From positions 2,346,501 through 2,410,500 of the forward strand of contig NZ_CP053590.1 in the NCBI RefSeq assembly GCF_013365535.1: 64,000 nt of DNA, read 5' to 3'. Below the pieces are notes generated by a model. The model saw only the letters and a program-made list of their open reading frames with translations. It had not been told where the DNA came from and did no database searches. This document shows positions 17,587-27,313 of this stretch, in pieces (position 1 is the stretch's first letter; every line of letters begins with the position of its first letter). The translations under genes were made by a program, and so were the position numbers. The DNA comes from Aquimarina sp. TRL1. GTDB lineage: Bacteria; Bacteroidota; Bacteroidia; Flavobacteriales; Flavobacteriaceae.

Positions 17587-18699
17587 ATGAAGAAAACCAT
17601 AACAGTTATTATTTTACTTATTATAGCCATTGTATTTTCAGGATCGTTGTATTGGTTGTATCAAAAGAACCAGGAAGATCCTGTTGTGTATGAAACAGAG
17701 CAGGCAACGACAGAAACAATTATAAAAAAGACGGTAGCTACAGGGAATATTGTTCCTAAAGAAGAAGTGTTGATTAAACCAAATATTTCTGGAGTGATCC
17801 AAGAAGTGTATATTGAGGCAGGGGATCAAATTAAGTCAGGAGATCTTATTGCTAAAATTCGAGTAATTCCTAATGTATCTACATTGCAAAGTGCTAGAAA
17901 TGGAGTAGAAACCTCCAAGATCGATTTGACAAATCAGGAAAAAATATACAATCGCCAGAAAGAACTTTTTGATAAAGGTGTGATTTCAGCAAATGAATTT
18001 GATGGAATTGATGTCGCTTTTAAACAGGCAAAACAAGCGTATCAGTCTTCTTTACAGAATTACCAGATTGTAAAAACTGGAAGTGCCAGAGGCTTGGGAA
18101 CGGCTGCGAATACATTAATACGTTCCACAGTAGATGGAATGGTATTAGAAGTACCTGTCAAAGAAGGAAATCAGGTTATTGAAGCAAATAACTTTAATGA
18201 AGGAACTACTATTGCAACTATCGCGGATATTGGTAAAATGATATTCGAAGGGAAAGTTGATGAAAGTGAAGTAGGAAGAATAAAAGAAAATTTACCATTA
18301 GAGATCACTGTAGGAGCAATTGAAAACAAAAAATTCCAAGCAGTACTAGATTACATAGCACCAAAAGGAAAAGAAGAAAATGGAGCGATCCAATTCGAAA
18401 TAAAAGGAACGCTAGATAAAAAGGATACTACATTTATTAGAGCAGGATTAAGTGCTAATGCGTCTATCATCTTGGCAAAAGTAGATAGCGTTATGGCTCT
18501 AAAAGAAGCATTAATTCAATATGATGTAAAAACACAAAAACCGTATGTAGAAGTAGAAACCGGAGAGCAAAAGTTTGAACATAGAGATGTCGTTTTGGGA
18601 ATCAGTGATGGAATTAATGTAGAGGTTAAAGAAGGAATTTCAAAAAATGATAAAATAAAAGTTTGGAATCAAATCAAGAAATCAGAGTTTGATAACTAA
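17587..18699 (+). CDS. MacA-like periplasmic adaptor, first copy
   Basis: 370 residues with an N-terminal membrane anchor (about residues 4-24). The lipoyl/barrel-sandwich halves are seen at GVIQEVYIEAGDQIKSGDLIAKI and STVDGMVLEVPVKEGNQV, separated by an alpha-helical hairpin (about 100-160). The beta-barrel domain follows. Adaptors of this type bridge the inner-membrane permease and TolC. It lies between the permease pair and tolC. A second adaptor with the same fold follows tolC, which is unusual for a single transporter. Confidence 0.9.
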   Translation: MKKTITVIILLIIAIVFSGSLYWLYQKNQEDPVVYETEQATTETIIKKTVATGNIVPKEEVLIKPNISGVIQEVYIEAGDQIKSGDLIAKIRVIPNVSTLQSARNGVETSKIDLTNQEKIYNRQKELFDKGVISANEFDGIDVAFKQAKQAYQSSLQNYQIVKTGSARGLGTAANTLIRSTVDGMVLEVPVKEGNQVIEANNFNEGTTIATIADIGKMIFEGKVDESEVGRIKENLPLEITVGAIENKKFQAVLDYIAPKGKEENGAIQFEIKGTLDKKDTTFIRAGLSANASIILAKVDSVMALKEALIQYDVKTQKPYVEVETGEQKFEHRDVVLGISDGINVEVKEGISKNDKIKVWNQIKKSEFDN

Positions 18700-18752
18700 T
18701 TTTTACTCAAAATAATGTAACAACATCAGTCAATTACATACAAATAGGCATT

Positions 18753-20201
18753 ATGAAGATTAAAATTTCAATTTTATTATACGTCCTCCTGGGAGTTTGG
18801 ACTACCGAGGCTCAGCAAAAAAAATGGACATTACAAGAATGTGTAGAATATGCTTTGGAAAATAATATTACCATTAAGCAATCTGCTCTTAGTGTAGAAA
18901 CTGCAGATATCGATAAGAATGATGCTTTTGCAAATTTTCTGCCTACTGTAAATGCAAGTGCCTCTAATTTTTGGAATACAGGACTTACTACGGATTTTTT
19001 GACAGGAACCTTAAAGACACAGACGTCAAGAAACTCAAATTACAGTGTTTCTGTAGGAGTAAATATTTTTAATGGATTAAAAAATATTCGGCAGTTCCAA
19101 AGAGCAAAAATGAATCAGTTGCTGAGTCAGTATAACCTGGGGAAATCAAAAGATGATATTGTGTTGTCTGTTGCGAATAGTTACTTGCAGATATTGTTAA
19201 ATAGAGAATCTCTAAAAGTAATAGAAAAACAACATGAGATCACCCTAGAGAATCTAAAAAGAACAAAAGATCAGGTAGAGGCAGGGGTATTACCACAAGG
19301 AGATTTACTGGAAATAGAAGCTACTTCTGCCGATGAAATTACAAGAATAGTACAGGCAGAAAATGCTGTAAAAATAGCAAGAGTAGCTTTAGCACAGATA
19401 TTGTTGATCAAGGATTATGAAAGTTTTGATATAGCAGAAAAAGATTATTTAGTCCCTACTTCAGAAATTTTAGAAAAACCTGTAGAACAGGTAATAGGAA
19501 AAGCAAGAGAAGCTCGGTACGAGGTTCAGATTGCCGAACAAAACCAGTTGCTGGCAGAAAAAGATTTGCAGTTGGCAAGAAGTGATTATTATCCGACCTT
19601 GAATGGTTCTTTTTCATATGGTACAAGGGAATCAGGAGCTAAGGTTCCGGTACAGGTATTAGATCCAGATAATCCATTGAGAACAATGCCGGTAGGAGTT
19701 GTTCCAAGTACAGGAGAAGTAGTAACGACGCAAAAACCAAACCTGTTGACACAAGAACAAAATCCATTACCGTTTTTCGATCAATTATCTAATAATGACG
19801 GAATTTCGTATGGATTAAGTCTTAACGTTCCTATATTTAATGGGTTTTCTGTGAGAAATAATGTGAAAAGGAGAAAGGTAGCTGTAAAAGAGGCCGCTTT
19901 TAGATTAGAACAGGCTAAACTGGATTTGGATAGTAATGTATATCAGGCGTATTTGGATGCCAGAGGAACAGCAGAGGCTTATGAAGCATCAGAAGTTGCT
20001 GTAAAAGCACAAGAAAGAGCCTATGAATATGCAAAAGACAGGTATGATGTAGGACTTACCAATGCATTTGACTTTAGCCAGTCAAAATTTAGATTGGAAG
20101 ATGCCCAGAGTAAAGCCGTAAGAGCTAAGTTTGATTATATTTTTAAATTAAAGGTATTAGAGCTGTATTTTGGTGTGAAGGTAGCTGATATAAAACTTTG
20201 A
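18753..20201 (+). CDS. TolC-family outer-membrane efflux channel
   Basis: 482 residues with a signal peptide ending near TEAQQ. The TolC/OEP pattern is present twice: WTLQECVEYALENNITIKQ at the N-terminus and long amphipathic helices (about 130-230 and 370-470), with the second-repeat strand YGLSLNVPIFNGFSVRN. It forms the trimeric outer-membrane duct for the upstream transporter. A Pro-rich loop occurs at about residues 300-345 between the helices of the second repeat. Its place between two adaptor genes ties it to this system rather than to a remote pump. Confidence 0.92.
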   Translation: MKIKISILLYVLLGVWTTEAQQKKWTLQECVEYALENNITIKQSALSVETADIDKNDAFANFLPTVNASASNFWNTGLTTDFLTGTLKTQTSRNSNYSVSVGVNIFNGLKNIRQFQRAKMNQLLSQYNLGKSKDDIVLSVANSYLQILLNRESLKVIEKQHEITLENLKRTKDQVEAGVLPQGDLLEIEATSADEITRIVQAENAVKIARVALAQILLIKDYESFDIAEKDYLVPTSEILEKPVEQVIGKAREARYEVQIAEQNQLLAEKDLQLARSDYYPTLNGSFSYGTRESGAKVPVQVLDPDNPLRTMPVGVVPSTGEVVTTQKPNLLTQEQNPLPFFDQLSNNDGISYGLSLNVPIFNGFSVRNNVKRRKVAVKEAAFRLEQAKLDLDSNVYQAYLDARGTAEAYEASEVAVKAQERAYEYAKDRYDVGLTNAFDFSQSKFRLEDAQSKAVRAKFDYIFKLKVLELYFGVKVADIKL

Positions 20202-20255
20202 TCAATAATTCTTTAATAGCGATATAAGAGACGTAATTTACAAAACAAAAGAGCT

Positions 20256-21533
20256 ATGAGTAGAAAGACTATTATATTTATTTCGGTGTTAATTATTATC
20301 CTGATAGGCGGACTTGTCTATGGAAAAAAAGCAGGATGGTTCGGTAAAAATGGGAACTATAAGGAAGTAGAAATAACCAAGATAGAGAAAATTGATATTG
20401 TTGAGACGGTGGCGGCTACAGGGAAAATTCAACCTGAAGTAGAAGTGAAATTGTCATCAGAAGTATCCGGAGAGATTATCGAATTGCCTATCAAAGAAGG
20501 ACAACAAGTTAAAAAGGGAGACTTGCTGGTTCGGATTAACCCGGATATTATCCAGTCAGGTCTAAACCGATCTCAAGCTTCTCTACAAAATGTAAAAGCT
20601 AACTTAAGACAAACGGAGGCAAGCCTGAAGGAGGCAAAATATAATTATGATCGAAATAAAGCGCTTTTTGAAAAAGGAGTGATTTCTAAATCAGAATGGG
20701 ATAGAGTGGTTTCTGCTTATGAAGTTGCTGAGGCGACTAAGCAATCTGCATTTTATAATGTAAGAAGTGCTCAGGCTACAGTAAATGAAGCAAAAGATAA
20801 TTTGAATAGAACAACTATTTATGCTCCTATGTCTGGTACAGTCTCTAAGCTTAATGTAGAACTAGGGGAACGTGTGGTAGGAACTCAGCAAATGGCTGGT
20901 ACTGAGATTATGAGGATTGCAGATCTTAATAACATGGAAGTAGAGGTGGATGTGAATGAGAATGATATTGTAAAAATTTCTGTTGGAGATTCTACAGAGG
21001 TAGAAGTAGATGCATATCTGAAAAAACAGTTTAAAGGATTGGTTACAGAGATTGCAAATTCAGCCGAAAACGCCTTGAGTTCAGACCAGGTTACTAACTT
21101 TAAGGTAAAAGTTCGAATTCTGGAAAAATCATATAAAGATTTATTGGAAGGAAAACCAGCACATTATTCTCCGTTCAGACCAGGGATGACTGCTACAGTA
21201 GATGTTATTACTAATAAAAGAGAATCGATTGTTGGAGTACCTATTAGTGCCATTGTTATAAAAAACGATACTTCTTCTACAAGAAAAAAGGTTGTCAAGG
21301 AAAGCAAAGTTGACGAGGATCAGAAATTTGAGTGTGTCTTTGTTAAAAAAGGAGAAAAAGCGACATTACGCGTAATAGAAACGGGCATTCAGGATAATAG
21401 CAATATAGAGATTCTAAAAGGGTTATCAGAAGGTGAGGAGGTGATTACAGGACCATATAATGTAGTGACTAAGACATTAAAGACAGGAGATAAGGTGCAG
21501 GCGAAGAAAAAGGGAAAAGAATCTGAAGATTAA
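20256..21533 (+). CDS. MacA-like periplasmic adaptor, second copy
   Basis: 425 residues, longer than the first adaptor. It has an N-terminal anchor (about 5-23), lipoyl halves at GEIIELPIKEGQQVKKGDLLVRI and APMSGTVSKLNVELGERV, a helical hairpin of about 80 residues, and a C-terminal domain with an extended Lys-rich insert (near SSTRKKVVKESKVDEDQK) and a basic tail. It is probably cotranscribed with tolC (54-base gap). Either it replaces the first adaptor under some condition or the two form a mixed ring. The sequence alone cannot decide. Confidence 0.9.
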   Translation: MSRKTIIFISVLIIILIGGLVYGKKAGWFGKNGNYKEVEITKIEKIDIVETVAATGKIQPEVEVKLSSEVSGEIIELPIKEGQQVKKGDLLVRINPDIIQSGLNRSQASLQNVKANLRQTEASLKEAKYNYDRNKALFEKGVISKSEWDRVVSAYEVAEATKQSAFYNVRSAQATVNEAKDNLNRTTIYAPMSGTVSKLNVELGERVVGTQQMAGTEIMRIADLNNMEVEVDVNENDIVKISVGDSTEVEVDAYLKKQFKGLVTEIANSAENALSSDQVTNFKVKVRILEKSYKDLLEGKPAHYSPFRPGMTATVDVITNKRESIVGVPISAIVIKNDTSSTRKKVVKESKVDEDQKFECVFVKKGEKATLRVIETGIQDNSNIEILKGLSEGEEVITGPYNVVTKTLKTGDKVQAKKKGKESED

Positions 21534-21559
21534 AAAATGAAGATTTGATTATAAGGCTG

Positions 21560-21567
21560 TATATTTG
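21560..21567 (+). promoter_or_regulatory. Possible -7 element for tsaB
   Basis: TATATTTG is an exact TAnnTTTG match 19 bases before the tsaB ATG, but no properly spaced TTG -33 box is seen. Confidence 0.3.
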
Positions 21568-21585
21568 CCTAAATTTTTAGGGAAT

Positions 21586-22251
21586 ATGGCCTATATCCTA
21601 TGTATTGAAACATCGACGACCAACTGCTCCGTTGCAATTGCAAAAGATCATCAGATTGTAGCTGTTAAGGAAGATTACAGCAACCAATACTCTCATGCAG
21701 AGCGATTGCATCTATTTATAGAAGATGTAATCGCAACAGCATCTATTTCTATAAATGCTCTTGATGCAATTGCAGTCAGTAAAGGTCCAGGGTCTTATAC
21801 CGGCCTTCGAATAGGAGTATCTGCTGCAAAAGGATTAGCATATGCTTTAAATATTCCTATGATTTCTATTCCTACCCTCACATCACTTGCTAAACAGGTA
21901 CAAGCTAATGAAGGTTATGTCGTTCCTATGCTAGATGCCAGACGTATGGAAGTGTATTCAGCAGTGTTTTCTGGTGTTTCTTATGAAGAAGTAAGAACTA
22001 CAAAGGCTGAAATATTAACTACAGATTCATTTGTATCCTTTTTAGAGGAGGAGAATCAGGTAGTGTTTATTGGTAATGGTGTAGCTAAATTCAAAGATAT
22101 CTGTACAGCATCCAATGCAACTTTTATCTGTGATAAACTTCCTTCTGCAAGAGAAATGTGTCAATTAGCCTATGATAAATATAAAGCAAAAGACTTTGAA
22201 GATGTTGCTTACTTCGAACCGTACTATTTAAAAGATTTTGTAGCAGGTTAA
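21586..22251 (+). CDS. tsaB: tRNA threonylcarbamoyladenosine biosynthesis protein TsaB
   Basis: 221 residues from the ATG at 21586; an upstream in-frame TTG (21565) overlaps a -7 promoter element and is rejected. ASKHA-fold motifs ILCIETSTTNCSVAI and VSKGPGSYTGLRIGVSAAKGLA are diagnostic. TsaB pairs with TsaD and TsaE to make t6A37 in ANN-decoding tRNAs. It is shorter than TsaD and lacks its metal-binding His pair, which separates the two. The stop codon abuts the stop of the convergent gene with no bases between. Confidence 0.93.
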   Translation: MAYILCIETSTTNCSVAIAKDHQIVAVKEDYSNQYSHAERLHLFIEDVIATASISINALDAIAVSKGPGSYTGLRIGVSAAKGLAYALNIPMISIPTLTSLAKQVQANEGYVVPMLDARRMEVYSAVFSGVSYEEVRTTKAEILTTDSFVSFLEEENQVVFIGNGVAKFKDICTASNATFICDKLPSAREMCQLAYDKYKAKDFEDVAYFEPYYLKDFVAG

Positions 22252-22953
22252 TTAATTGCTTTTATTGACGATCAGACTTCGATTAGAAGAGTCTTCACTG
22301 TTTTTTAATGCATTATACTTAGCTACAAACTGAATTAAGTCTTCTTCTTTTTTTAGCTTAATCTTTTCTGACTTCATGTATTTTTTCAAGGCATCTCCAT
22401 GGTCTTCTAAAGTTGCTAAAATTTCGGATTTATCAAGCGATAGCTCCATGATGACTCCGTTTTCTTCCAGATAATAAGTCCTGATAGTTTTGAGCCTTCC
22501 AGGTTCTGGAGTAGAGGTCATAATTCTGGAAGCGCTTTCAGGTTCTGTTATTTTAAGCGTAAATTTCTTATAAATACTATAATTTTCATTCATTTGAACT
22601 AAAACATAATATCCTTTTCTTTCTAATCCTCTTTGATTTACAAAATCACAATAGTAAAAATAATCCCCGTCTATTCGGGCATGAACTGTAGGAGATTTTG
22701 TTACGTGATATAGTTCGTCCTGAGATTTATATTCTAAAATATCCAGATAGATATTATATCGCAATTTGGTGTCAAAAGTACCGGATTTTTCATGTATAAC
22801 ACTTGCATCTTTAAAACTAGAGCTGGTAAAGATTGATCCGTTATAATCATCAAACATGGTTACTCTTTCGGAGGGCTCAACTAGGGATTTGGGGAGCTGT
22901 GCGAGGACAACTGTGGAGGTGAAAAAAAGTAGATAGGGTAGAAATTTTATCAT
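22252..22953 (-). CDS. Secreted protein of unknown function, paralogue A
   Basis: 233 residues with a signal peptide (through VVLAQ). The family is not recognised. The body is predicted beta-rich with many Tyr (for example GDYFYYCDF). The C-terminal 35 residues (HGDALKKYMKSEKIKLKKEE and then DLIQFVAKYNALK) match the end of the next upstream gene closely, so the two are diverged tandem duplicates. The conserved tail looks like a charged helix. A structured region separates the two genes. Confidence 0.75.
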   Translation of the reverse strand: MIKFLPYLLFFTSTVVLAQLPKSLVEPSERVTMFDDYNGSIFTSSSFKDASVIHEKSGTFDTKLRYNIYLDILEYKSQDELYHVTKSPTVHARIDGDYFYYCDFVNQRGLERKGYYVLVQMNENYSIYKKFTLKITEPESASRIMTSTPEPGRLKTIRTYYLEENGVIMELSLDKSEILATLEDHGDALKKYMKSEKIKLKKEEDLIQFVAKYNALKNSEDSSNRSLIVNKSN

Positions 22954-23005
22954 AACACATTCAATTTAAGGTCTTTGAATATAATGAAATAATCTGTAAA
23001 ATACA

Positions 23006-23056
23006 AAAAACACGTACTTTCTTTATGTGTTTTTCACCCAAGAAAGACGTGTTTTT
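23006..23056 (-). terminator. Terminator between the two paralogous secreted-protein genes
   Basis: Arms AAAAACACGTACTTTCTT and AAGAAAGACGTGTTTTT pair over 17 bp with one bulged A. It lies 40 bases past the stop of the 23097-23804 gene and is T-rich on the minus strand. Confidence 0.65.
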
Positions 23057-23096
23057 CGAAAAAAAGATGTAAATACAATCGTTCGATATTTGTTAA

Positions 23097-23804
23097 TTAT
23101 CCCTTTTTTATTGTATTGTAGAAAGCGATTAGTTGAACCAAGTCATCTTCTTTTTTAAACTTTAATTTTTCTTTTTTAATAAAGCTTTTTAATGCGTCTC
23201 TGTGTTTATAAGGAAAGGCAGAAACGACCTTGCTTTTATGTTGAATAACCTCTTTTACTTCATCATTGATTTCAAGAAAATAGTTTTTGATGTTTTTAAA
23301 TTTTGCTGGGCTGGCAGGATGATATGATGTCTTTGCTTTTGTAGCAGGGATGTATTCTTTTGATAATTTATAAAATACAGGGGTTTCAGGTTCTTTTATT
23401 AAGAAACCTTCTGAGTTGTTATTAGCAATCGTTGTGAATTGTTTTAAATGGTATTCTTTGTCATTTAGAATGACAATAATATTCGGGTTCTTTATTAGGT
23501 TGCTAACGTCCTCTCCAGTGTTTTCTTTTTTAACTTCTATTTCATCAGAATAGGCATTATATCTTAAAAAAGCTTTAATCTTTTGTCCAGAGATTTTATG
23601 AAAAATAGTTCCTATTTGAAAATCATTTGATTCATAAGGAGATCCTTGCACATTCTTTAAATTTACATCTTTTAAGTTTTTTAATGTTACATAATGATGA
23701 GAAATCATATCAAGTAATGTTCTGGTTCGAGTAGCTGTGTCTTGTGAAATCCCATTAAAACTTATTGATAAAAATAGGGATAAAAGTAATATGTTTTTTT
23801 TCAT
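23097..23804 (-). CDS. Secreted protein of unknown function, paralogue B
   Basis: 235 residues with a signal peptide (through GISQ). The family is not recognised. It shares with paralogue A an overall plan (signal peptide, beta-rich body with a LRYNxYxDxxE-type block, then the C-terminal HRDALKSFIKKEKLKFKKED and the following LVQLIAFYNTIK). The block FLRYNAYSDEIEVK here corresponds to KLRYNIYLDILEYK in paralogue A. Paralogue A has three Cys-free thirds and one Cys; this protein has none after the signal. Confidence 0.75.
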   Translation of the reverse strand: MKKNILLLSLFLSISFNGISQDTATRTRTLLDMISHHYVTLKNLKDVNLKNVQGSPYESNDFQIGTIFHKISGQKIKAFLRYNAYSDEIEVKKENTGEDVSNLIKNPNIIVILNDKEYHLKQFTTIANNNSEGFLIKEPETPVFYKLSKEYIPATKAKTSYHPASPAKFKNIKNYFLEINDEVKEVIQHKSKVVSAFPYKHRDALKSFIKKEKLKFKKEDDLVQLIAFYNTIKKG

Positions 23805-23845
23805 GTTTTTAATTGTTTGATAAGCAGAAATATAGTGATTTTTTG

Positions 23846-25978
23846 CTAATTGTTGTTTTCGATCAGGGAAACAGCTTCGTCTACACTCTCTACGGGTAAT
23901 TTACAGGTGTTTTGTACACATACGAAAATAAAAGTATCTTCTCCTATATACCGGTCTTTTAAAAGAGGCATATCAGATGGAGAATCAGAAACAGCTAATA
24001 ACTTATTAGGAATATAATGACGATTCAATACAGGGAGCTTATTTGATGCTTGTGGACCTGATATGACAACTTCGTAAAAGTCGTATGTGTAATTCAGCAT
24101 TACATCTAGCCAATTGGAATATCCAGAAGGGTATTCTTCTATTTTTGGTAAGATTGTCTGAATCATTTTGGTACTGATTACATTGTATTTTTTTTGATCT
24201 AAATAATGAGATAGTAAAAACAAATTCTTAGCCATAATGGAATTAGAACTTGGGATTACATTGTCTGTGTAGTCAATAGTTCTGGAGATTAGTTTTGGGT
24301 CTTTGTCAGACGTAAAATAAAATAATGTTGTTTCCGCATCATAAAAATGGGTCAGAGTATATTCAGCCAGTTTTTGAGATGTAAAGAGCCATTCGTTTTC
24401 TGCGGTTATTTGATATAATTGAATATATGCTTCGATAACTGAGGCGTAATCTTCTAAGTATCCGTTAATAGAACTAACCCCATTTTTGTAATTATGGAAT
24501 AGAGAAAAATCTTTTTTTAGTAAGTGTTTTTTTATGAAGTTCGCATTTTTGACAGCAGCATCCAAAAACTTTTTTTCACCAAAAACACGGTAAGCATCCA
24601 CATATCCTTTAATCATTAAAGCATTCCATGAGGTAAGTGTCTTGTCATCCAGACGAGGTCTTTTGCGTTTGTTTCGATAGGAGAGAAGAAGGCTTTTCCA
24701 TTGCAAAACAGCTTGGTCGAGTTCTTGTATACTCATGTTTTGTTGTTGAGCAAACAAGGAATCATTTTCATTTTTGATCAGGACATATTTATTCTCTTCC
24801 CAGATTCCATAGGAGTTAATGTTATAGTACTTGGCAAAAATATCATACTCTTCTTTTAGAAGTGATTTTAGTTCATCTTTCTTCCATACATAGAAAGCCC
24901 CTTCTTCTAGTTCTTGCTGGGGAGTCATACTATCTGCATCTAATGAAGAGAAAAAGGCTCCTTCCTCATTTGTAAGTTCGTTTGATACAAATTCTAAGGT
25001 TTCATATACCACTGTTTTGTACCAGGAATCTTTAGTTGCCAGATATGCATCTGCATATAGACTTACGAGTTGTGCGTTGTCATAGAGCATTTTTTCAAAA
25101 TGAGGTACATGCCACTTCTCATCCGTAGAATACCTGGAGAAACCTCCCCCTATATGATCATAGACTCCTCCATATGACATTTTGGAAAGGGTATTTAAGG
25201 TATACTTAAGTAGACTGCTGTCTTTTTTTTGGTGTGCATATCTCAATAAAAAATGATAGTTGTTAGGCATCATGAACTTTGGGCTTTTTTTAATCCCTCC
25301 CAGTGTATGATCAAATAAAGTGCTCCAGGAATCTACCGCTTTTTGTATAAAGGCTTTATCAAAGGTAGTATCTGTTGTGTTATCAGGGATCAGATCCATT
25401 GTTTTTATGCCCTGTTCTAATTTATCAGCATATTCATATAATTTAGCAGGCTCTTTTTGATAAACGTCGACAATCTTTTCCAGAGAAGTGAGCCAGCTTT
25501 CTTTGGGGAAATATGTTCCTCCCCATATTGGTCTTCCATCGGGAAGTGCAATTACATTTAGAGGCCATCCCCCGCTTCCTGTCATTAATTGTACTGCTTT
25601 CATATAGATTTGATCTATATCCGGGCGTTCTTCCCGGTCGATTTTGATAGCAATAAAGTTTTTATTCATGAGTTCAGCGACCTCTTTGTTTTCAAAACTT
25701 TCTTCTTCCATAACGTGGCACCAGTGGCAGGCTGCATATCCTACACTAATAATAATTAATTTGTTTTCTTCCCTGGCTTTGGTTAGTGCTGTATTGTTCC
25801 ACGGTTTCCAGTTTACGGGGTTGTGCGCATGCTGTAGAAGATAAGGACTAGTTTCGTGTATGAGGTCATTAGTGTATAGCGGTTCTGTTATCGTACTCTT
25901 TTTCTGATCAGAGCAATTGCTTAACAGCATAATCAGAAGAATTAAAAAGAGTTTTTCTAGGAGAAGATTGATATTCAT
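23846..25978 (-). CDS. DUF255 thioredoxin-domain protein (YyaL/SPATA20 type), probable lipoprotein
   Basis: 710 residues. The N-terminal thioredoxin-like domain has [16 protein letters not shown] with C84 and C87, then [11 protein letters not shown] and GSGGWPLNV, the hallmarks of DUF255. The C-terminal part is an alpha/alpha-toroid of the six-hairpin glycosidase type (for example [25 protein letters not shown]). The N-terminus carries a lipobox (LLSNC, C22), so the protein is probably membrane-anchored in the periplasm, while many family members are cytosolic. The biochemical role of the family is not settled. Confidence 0.88.
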   Translation of the reverse strand: MNINLLLEKLFLILLIMLLSNCSDQKKSTITEPLYTNDLIHETSPYLLQHAHNPVNWKPWNNTALTKAREENKLIIISVGYAACHWCHVMEEESFENKEVAELMNKNFIAIKIDREERPDIDQIYMKAVQLMTGSGGWPLNVIALPDGRPIWGGTYFPKESWLTSLEKIVDVYQKEPAKLYEYADKLEQGIKTMDLIPDNTTDTTFDKAFIQKAVDSWSTLFDHTLGGIKKSPKFMMPNNYHFLLRYAHQKKDSSLLKYTLNTLSKMSYGGVYDHIGGGFSRYSTDEKWHVPHFEKMLYDNAQLVSLYADAYLATKDSWYKTVVYETLEFVSNELTNEEGAFFSSLDADSMTPQQELEEGAFYVWKKDELKSLLKEEYDIFAKYYNINSYGIWEENKYVLIKNENDSLFAQQQNMSIQELDQAVLQWKSLLLSYRNKRKRPRLDDKTLTSWNALMIKGYVDAYRVFGEKKFLDAAVKNANFIKKHLLKKDFSLFHNYKNGVSSINGYLEDYASVIEAYIQLYQITAENEWLFTSQKLAEYTLTHFYDAETTLFYFTSDKDPKLISRTIDYTDNVIPSSNSIMAKNLFLLSHYLDQKKYNVISTKMIQTILPKIEEYPSGYSNWLDVMLNYTYDFYEVVISGPQASNKLPVLNRHYIPNKLLAVSDSPSDMPLLKDRYIGEDTFIFVCVQNTCKLPVESVDEAVSLIENNN

Positions 25979-26018
25979 ATGCCTTGGATGTCATTGATAT
26001 TGAAATCCTCTAAAATAT

Positions 26019-26049
26019 AAAAAGCATCTCAGACTATGAGATGCTTTTT
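26019..26049 (-). terminator. Terminator after dodecin gene
   Basis: Perfect 13-bp stem AAAAAGCATCTCA / TGAGATGCTTTTT with a 5-base loop, 22 bases after the dodecin stop on the minus strand. Confidence 0.85.
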
Positions 26050-26071
26050 AAAAAAGAAACAGTATCTTTTT

Positions 26072-26272
26072 TTATTTTACTTCAAAAGAAATCTTAAGAT
26101 TTACTCTGAATTCAGTTACTTCATTATCATTAACAACAACACTCTGTTCCGCTACATATGCAGAACGGATGTTTTTAACTGATTTTGCAGCTTGTTTTAC
26201 TGCTTGTTTGGTAGCATCTTCCCAGCTTTTTTCTGAGTTAGCCAATACTTCAATTACTTTAACAATTGCCAT
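26072..26272 (-). CDS. Dodecin family flavin-binding protein
   Basis: 66 residues, the typical dodecin length. The sequence pattern KVIEVLANSEKSWEDATKQA followed by VKNIRSAYVAEQSVVV and a final strand FRVNLKISFEVK matches dodecins, which assemble into hollow dodecamers that sequester flavins. The Trp in KSWEDA is the residue that stacks on the isoalloxazine ring. It is a monocistronic gene with its own terminator. Confidence 0.92.
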   Translation of the reverse strand: MAIVKVIEVLANSEKSWEDATKQAVKQAAKSVKNIRSAYVAEQSVVVNDNEVTEFRVNLKISFEVK

Positions 26273-26401
26273 TATTGTCTTTTTTTTATGGTTAATAAAC
26301 TAGTATACAGTTTCTAAGATACAACATACTGTGCTTTATTAAAAAAAAGGCAAGTGTTCTTTTTAGTATTTAATCGATGTAATGACGAATATGTCGTTTA
26401 A

Positions 26402-27313
26402 TTACCCGTTTACAGCTTCGACATGAGATACTTTATCTCGTAACATTTCTTTTAGCATATTCTCAATACCGTTTTTTAGAGTAAAAGTAGAAGAAGGACA
26501 TCCGCTACACGCCCCCTGAAGAATAACTTTTACAACTTTACTTTCCGGATTGTAAGAATCAAATAAAATATTACCCCCATCGTTTGCGACAGCAGGTTTT
26601 ATATACTCGTCTATAATACTGATAATATCTTTTGAGGTTTCATCCAGGTTTTCGAAGTTGGTATCTTCTTTTTTCTCAATTTCTTTTTTGGAAATTGTAG
26701 CATTAGCAGTGAGTACTTCTTTTCCTTCTTCCAGATAATTTCTAATAAATTCCCGTAACTCCATTGTCACTTCATTCCAATCTGCTACTTCATATTTATT
26801 TATAGAAATATAGTTCTCATCTATATATACCTCTTTGACAAACGGGAAATGAAATAAAGCTTGTGCAAGAGGTGATTCACTTGTGTCGTCAATGCTCTTG
26901 AATTCATGGCCGGCGACGACTAACTTTTTATTCGCTACGAATTTCATCACTGAAGGATTTGGAGTACTTTCTGCATAGATGGAAACAGGGACTTTTTTCG
27001 CTTTCTTTTCTTGTTCTTCTATGATAACTTCCTGACCACTGTTTAAATATTTCTCAATTTGTTTAGCGACTTCATCCTGTATATCGATCCATTCTACGAT
27101 GTTATATTTTTCAATTGCCACAAAGTTTTGAGCGATGAATACTTTTTTTACAAAGGGGAGATAAAATAACTGTTGTGCTAACGGAGAGTTTTTTGCATGG
27201 TCAATGTTTTCAAATTCATGACTTGTATGCTGGGTTAAAAAATAATTAGCTTCAAACTTAACAATATTGGAATTTGATGTAGGTTCTATTGTTACTTCAA
27301 AATTCTTTTCCAT
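26402..27313 (-). CDS. NifU/Nfu-type iron-sulfur scaffold with duplicated N-domain
   Basis: 303 residues. There are two tandem copies of the Nfu N-terminal domain, at about residues 5-90 and 107-195. Each has the SPLAQxLFxxPFVKxVxI motif (SPLAQQLFYLPFVKKVFIA and SPLAQALFHFPFVKEVYID). A C-terminal NifU domain follows, with the cluster-binding pair GACSGCPSS. The family carries a [4Fe-4S] cluster and hands it to apo-proteins. A single N-domain is the common bacterial form, so the tandem copy is notable, though I believe it occurs in other flavobacteria. Confidence 0.93.
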   Translation of the reverse strand: MEKNFEVTIEPTSNSNIVKFEANYFLTQHTSHEFENIDHAKNSPLAQQLFYLPFVKKVFIAQNFVAIEKYNIVEWIDIQDEVAKQIEKYLNSGQEVIIEEQEKKAKKVPVSIYAESTPNPSVMKFVANKKLVVAGHEFKSIDDTSESPLAQALFHFPFVKEVYIDENYISINKYEVADWNEVTMELREFIRNYLEEGKEVLTANATISKKEIEKKEDTNFENLDETSKDIISIIDEYIKPAVANDGGNILFDSYNPESKVVKVILQGACSGCPSSTFTLKNGIENMLKEMLRDKVSHVEAVNG

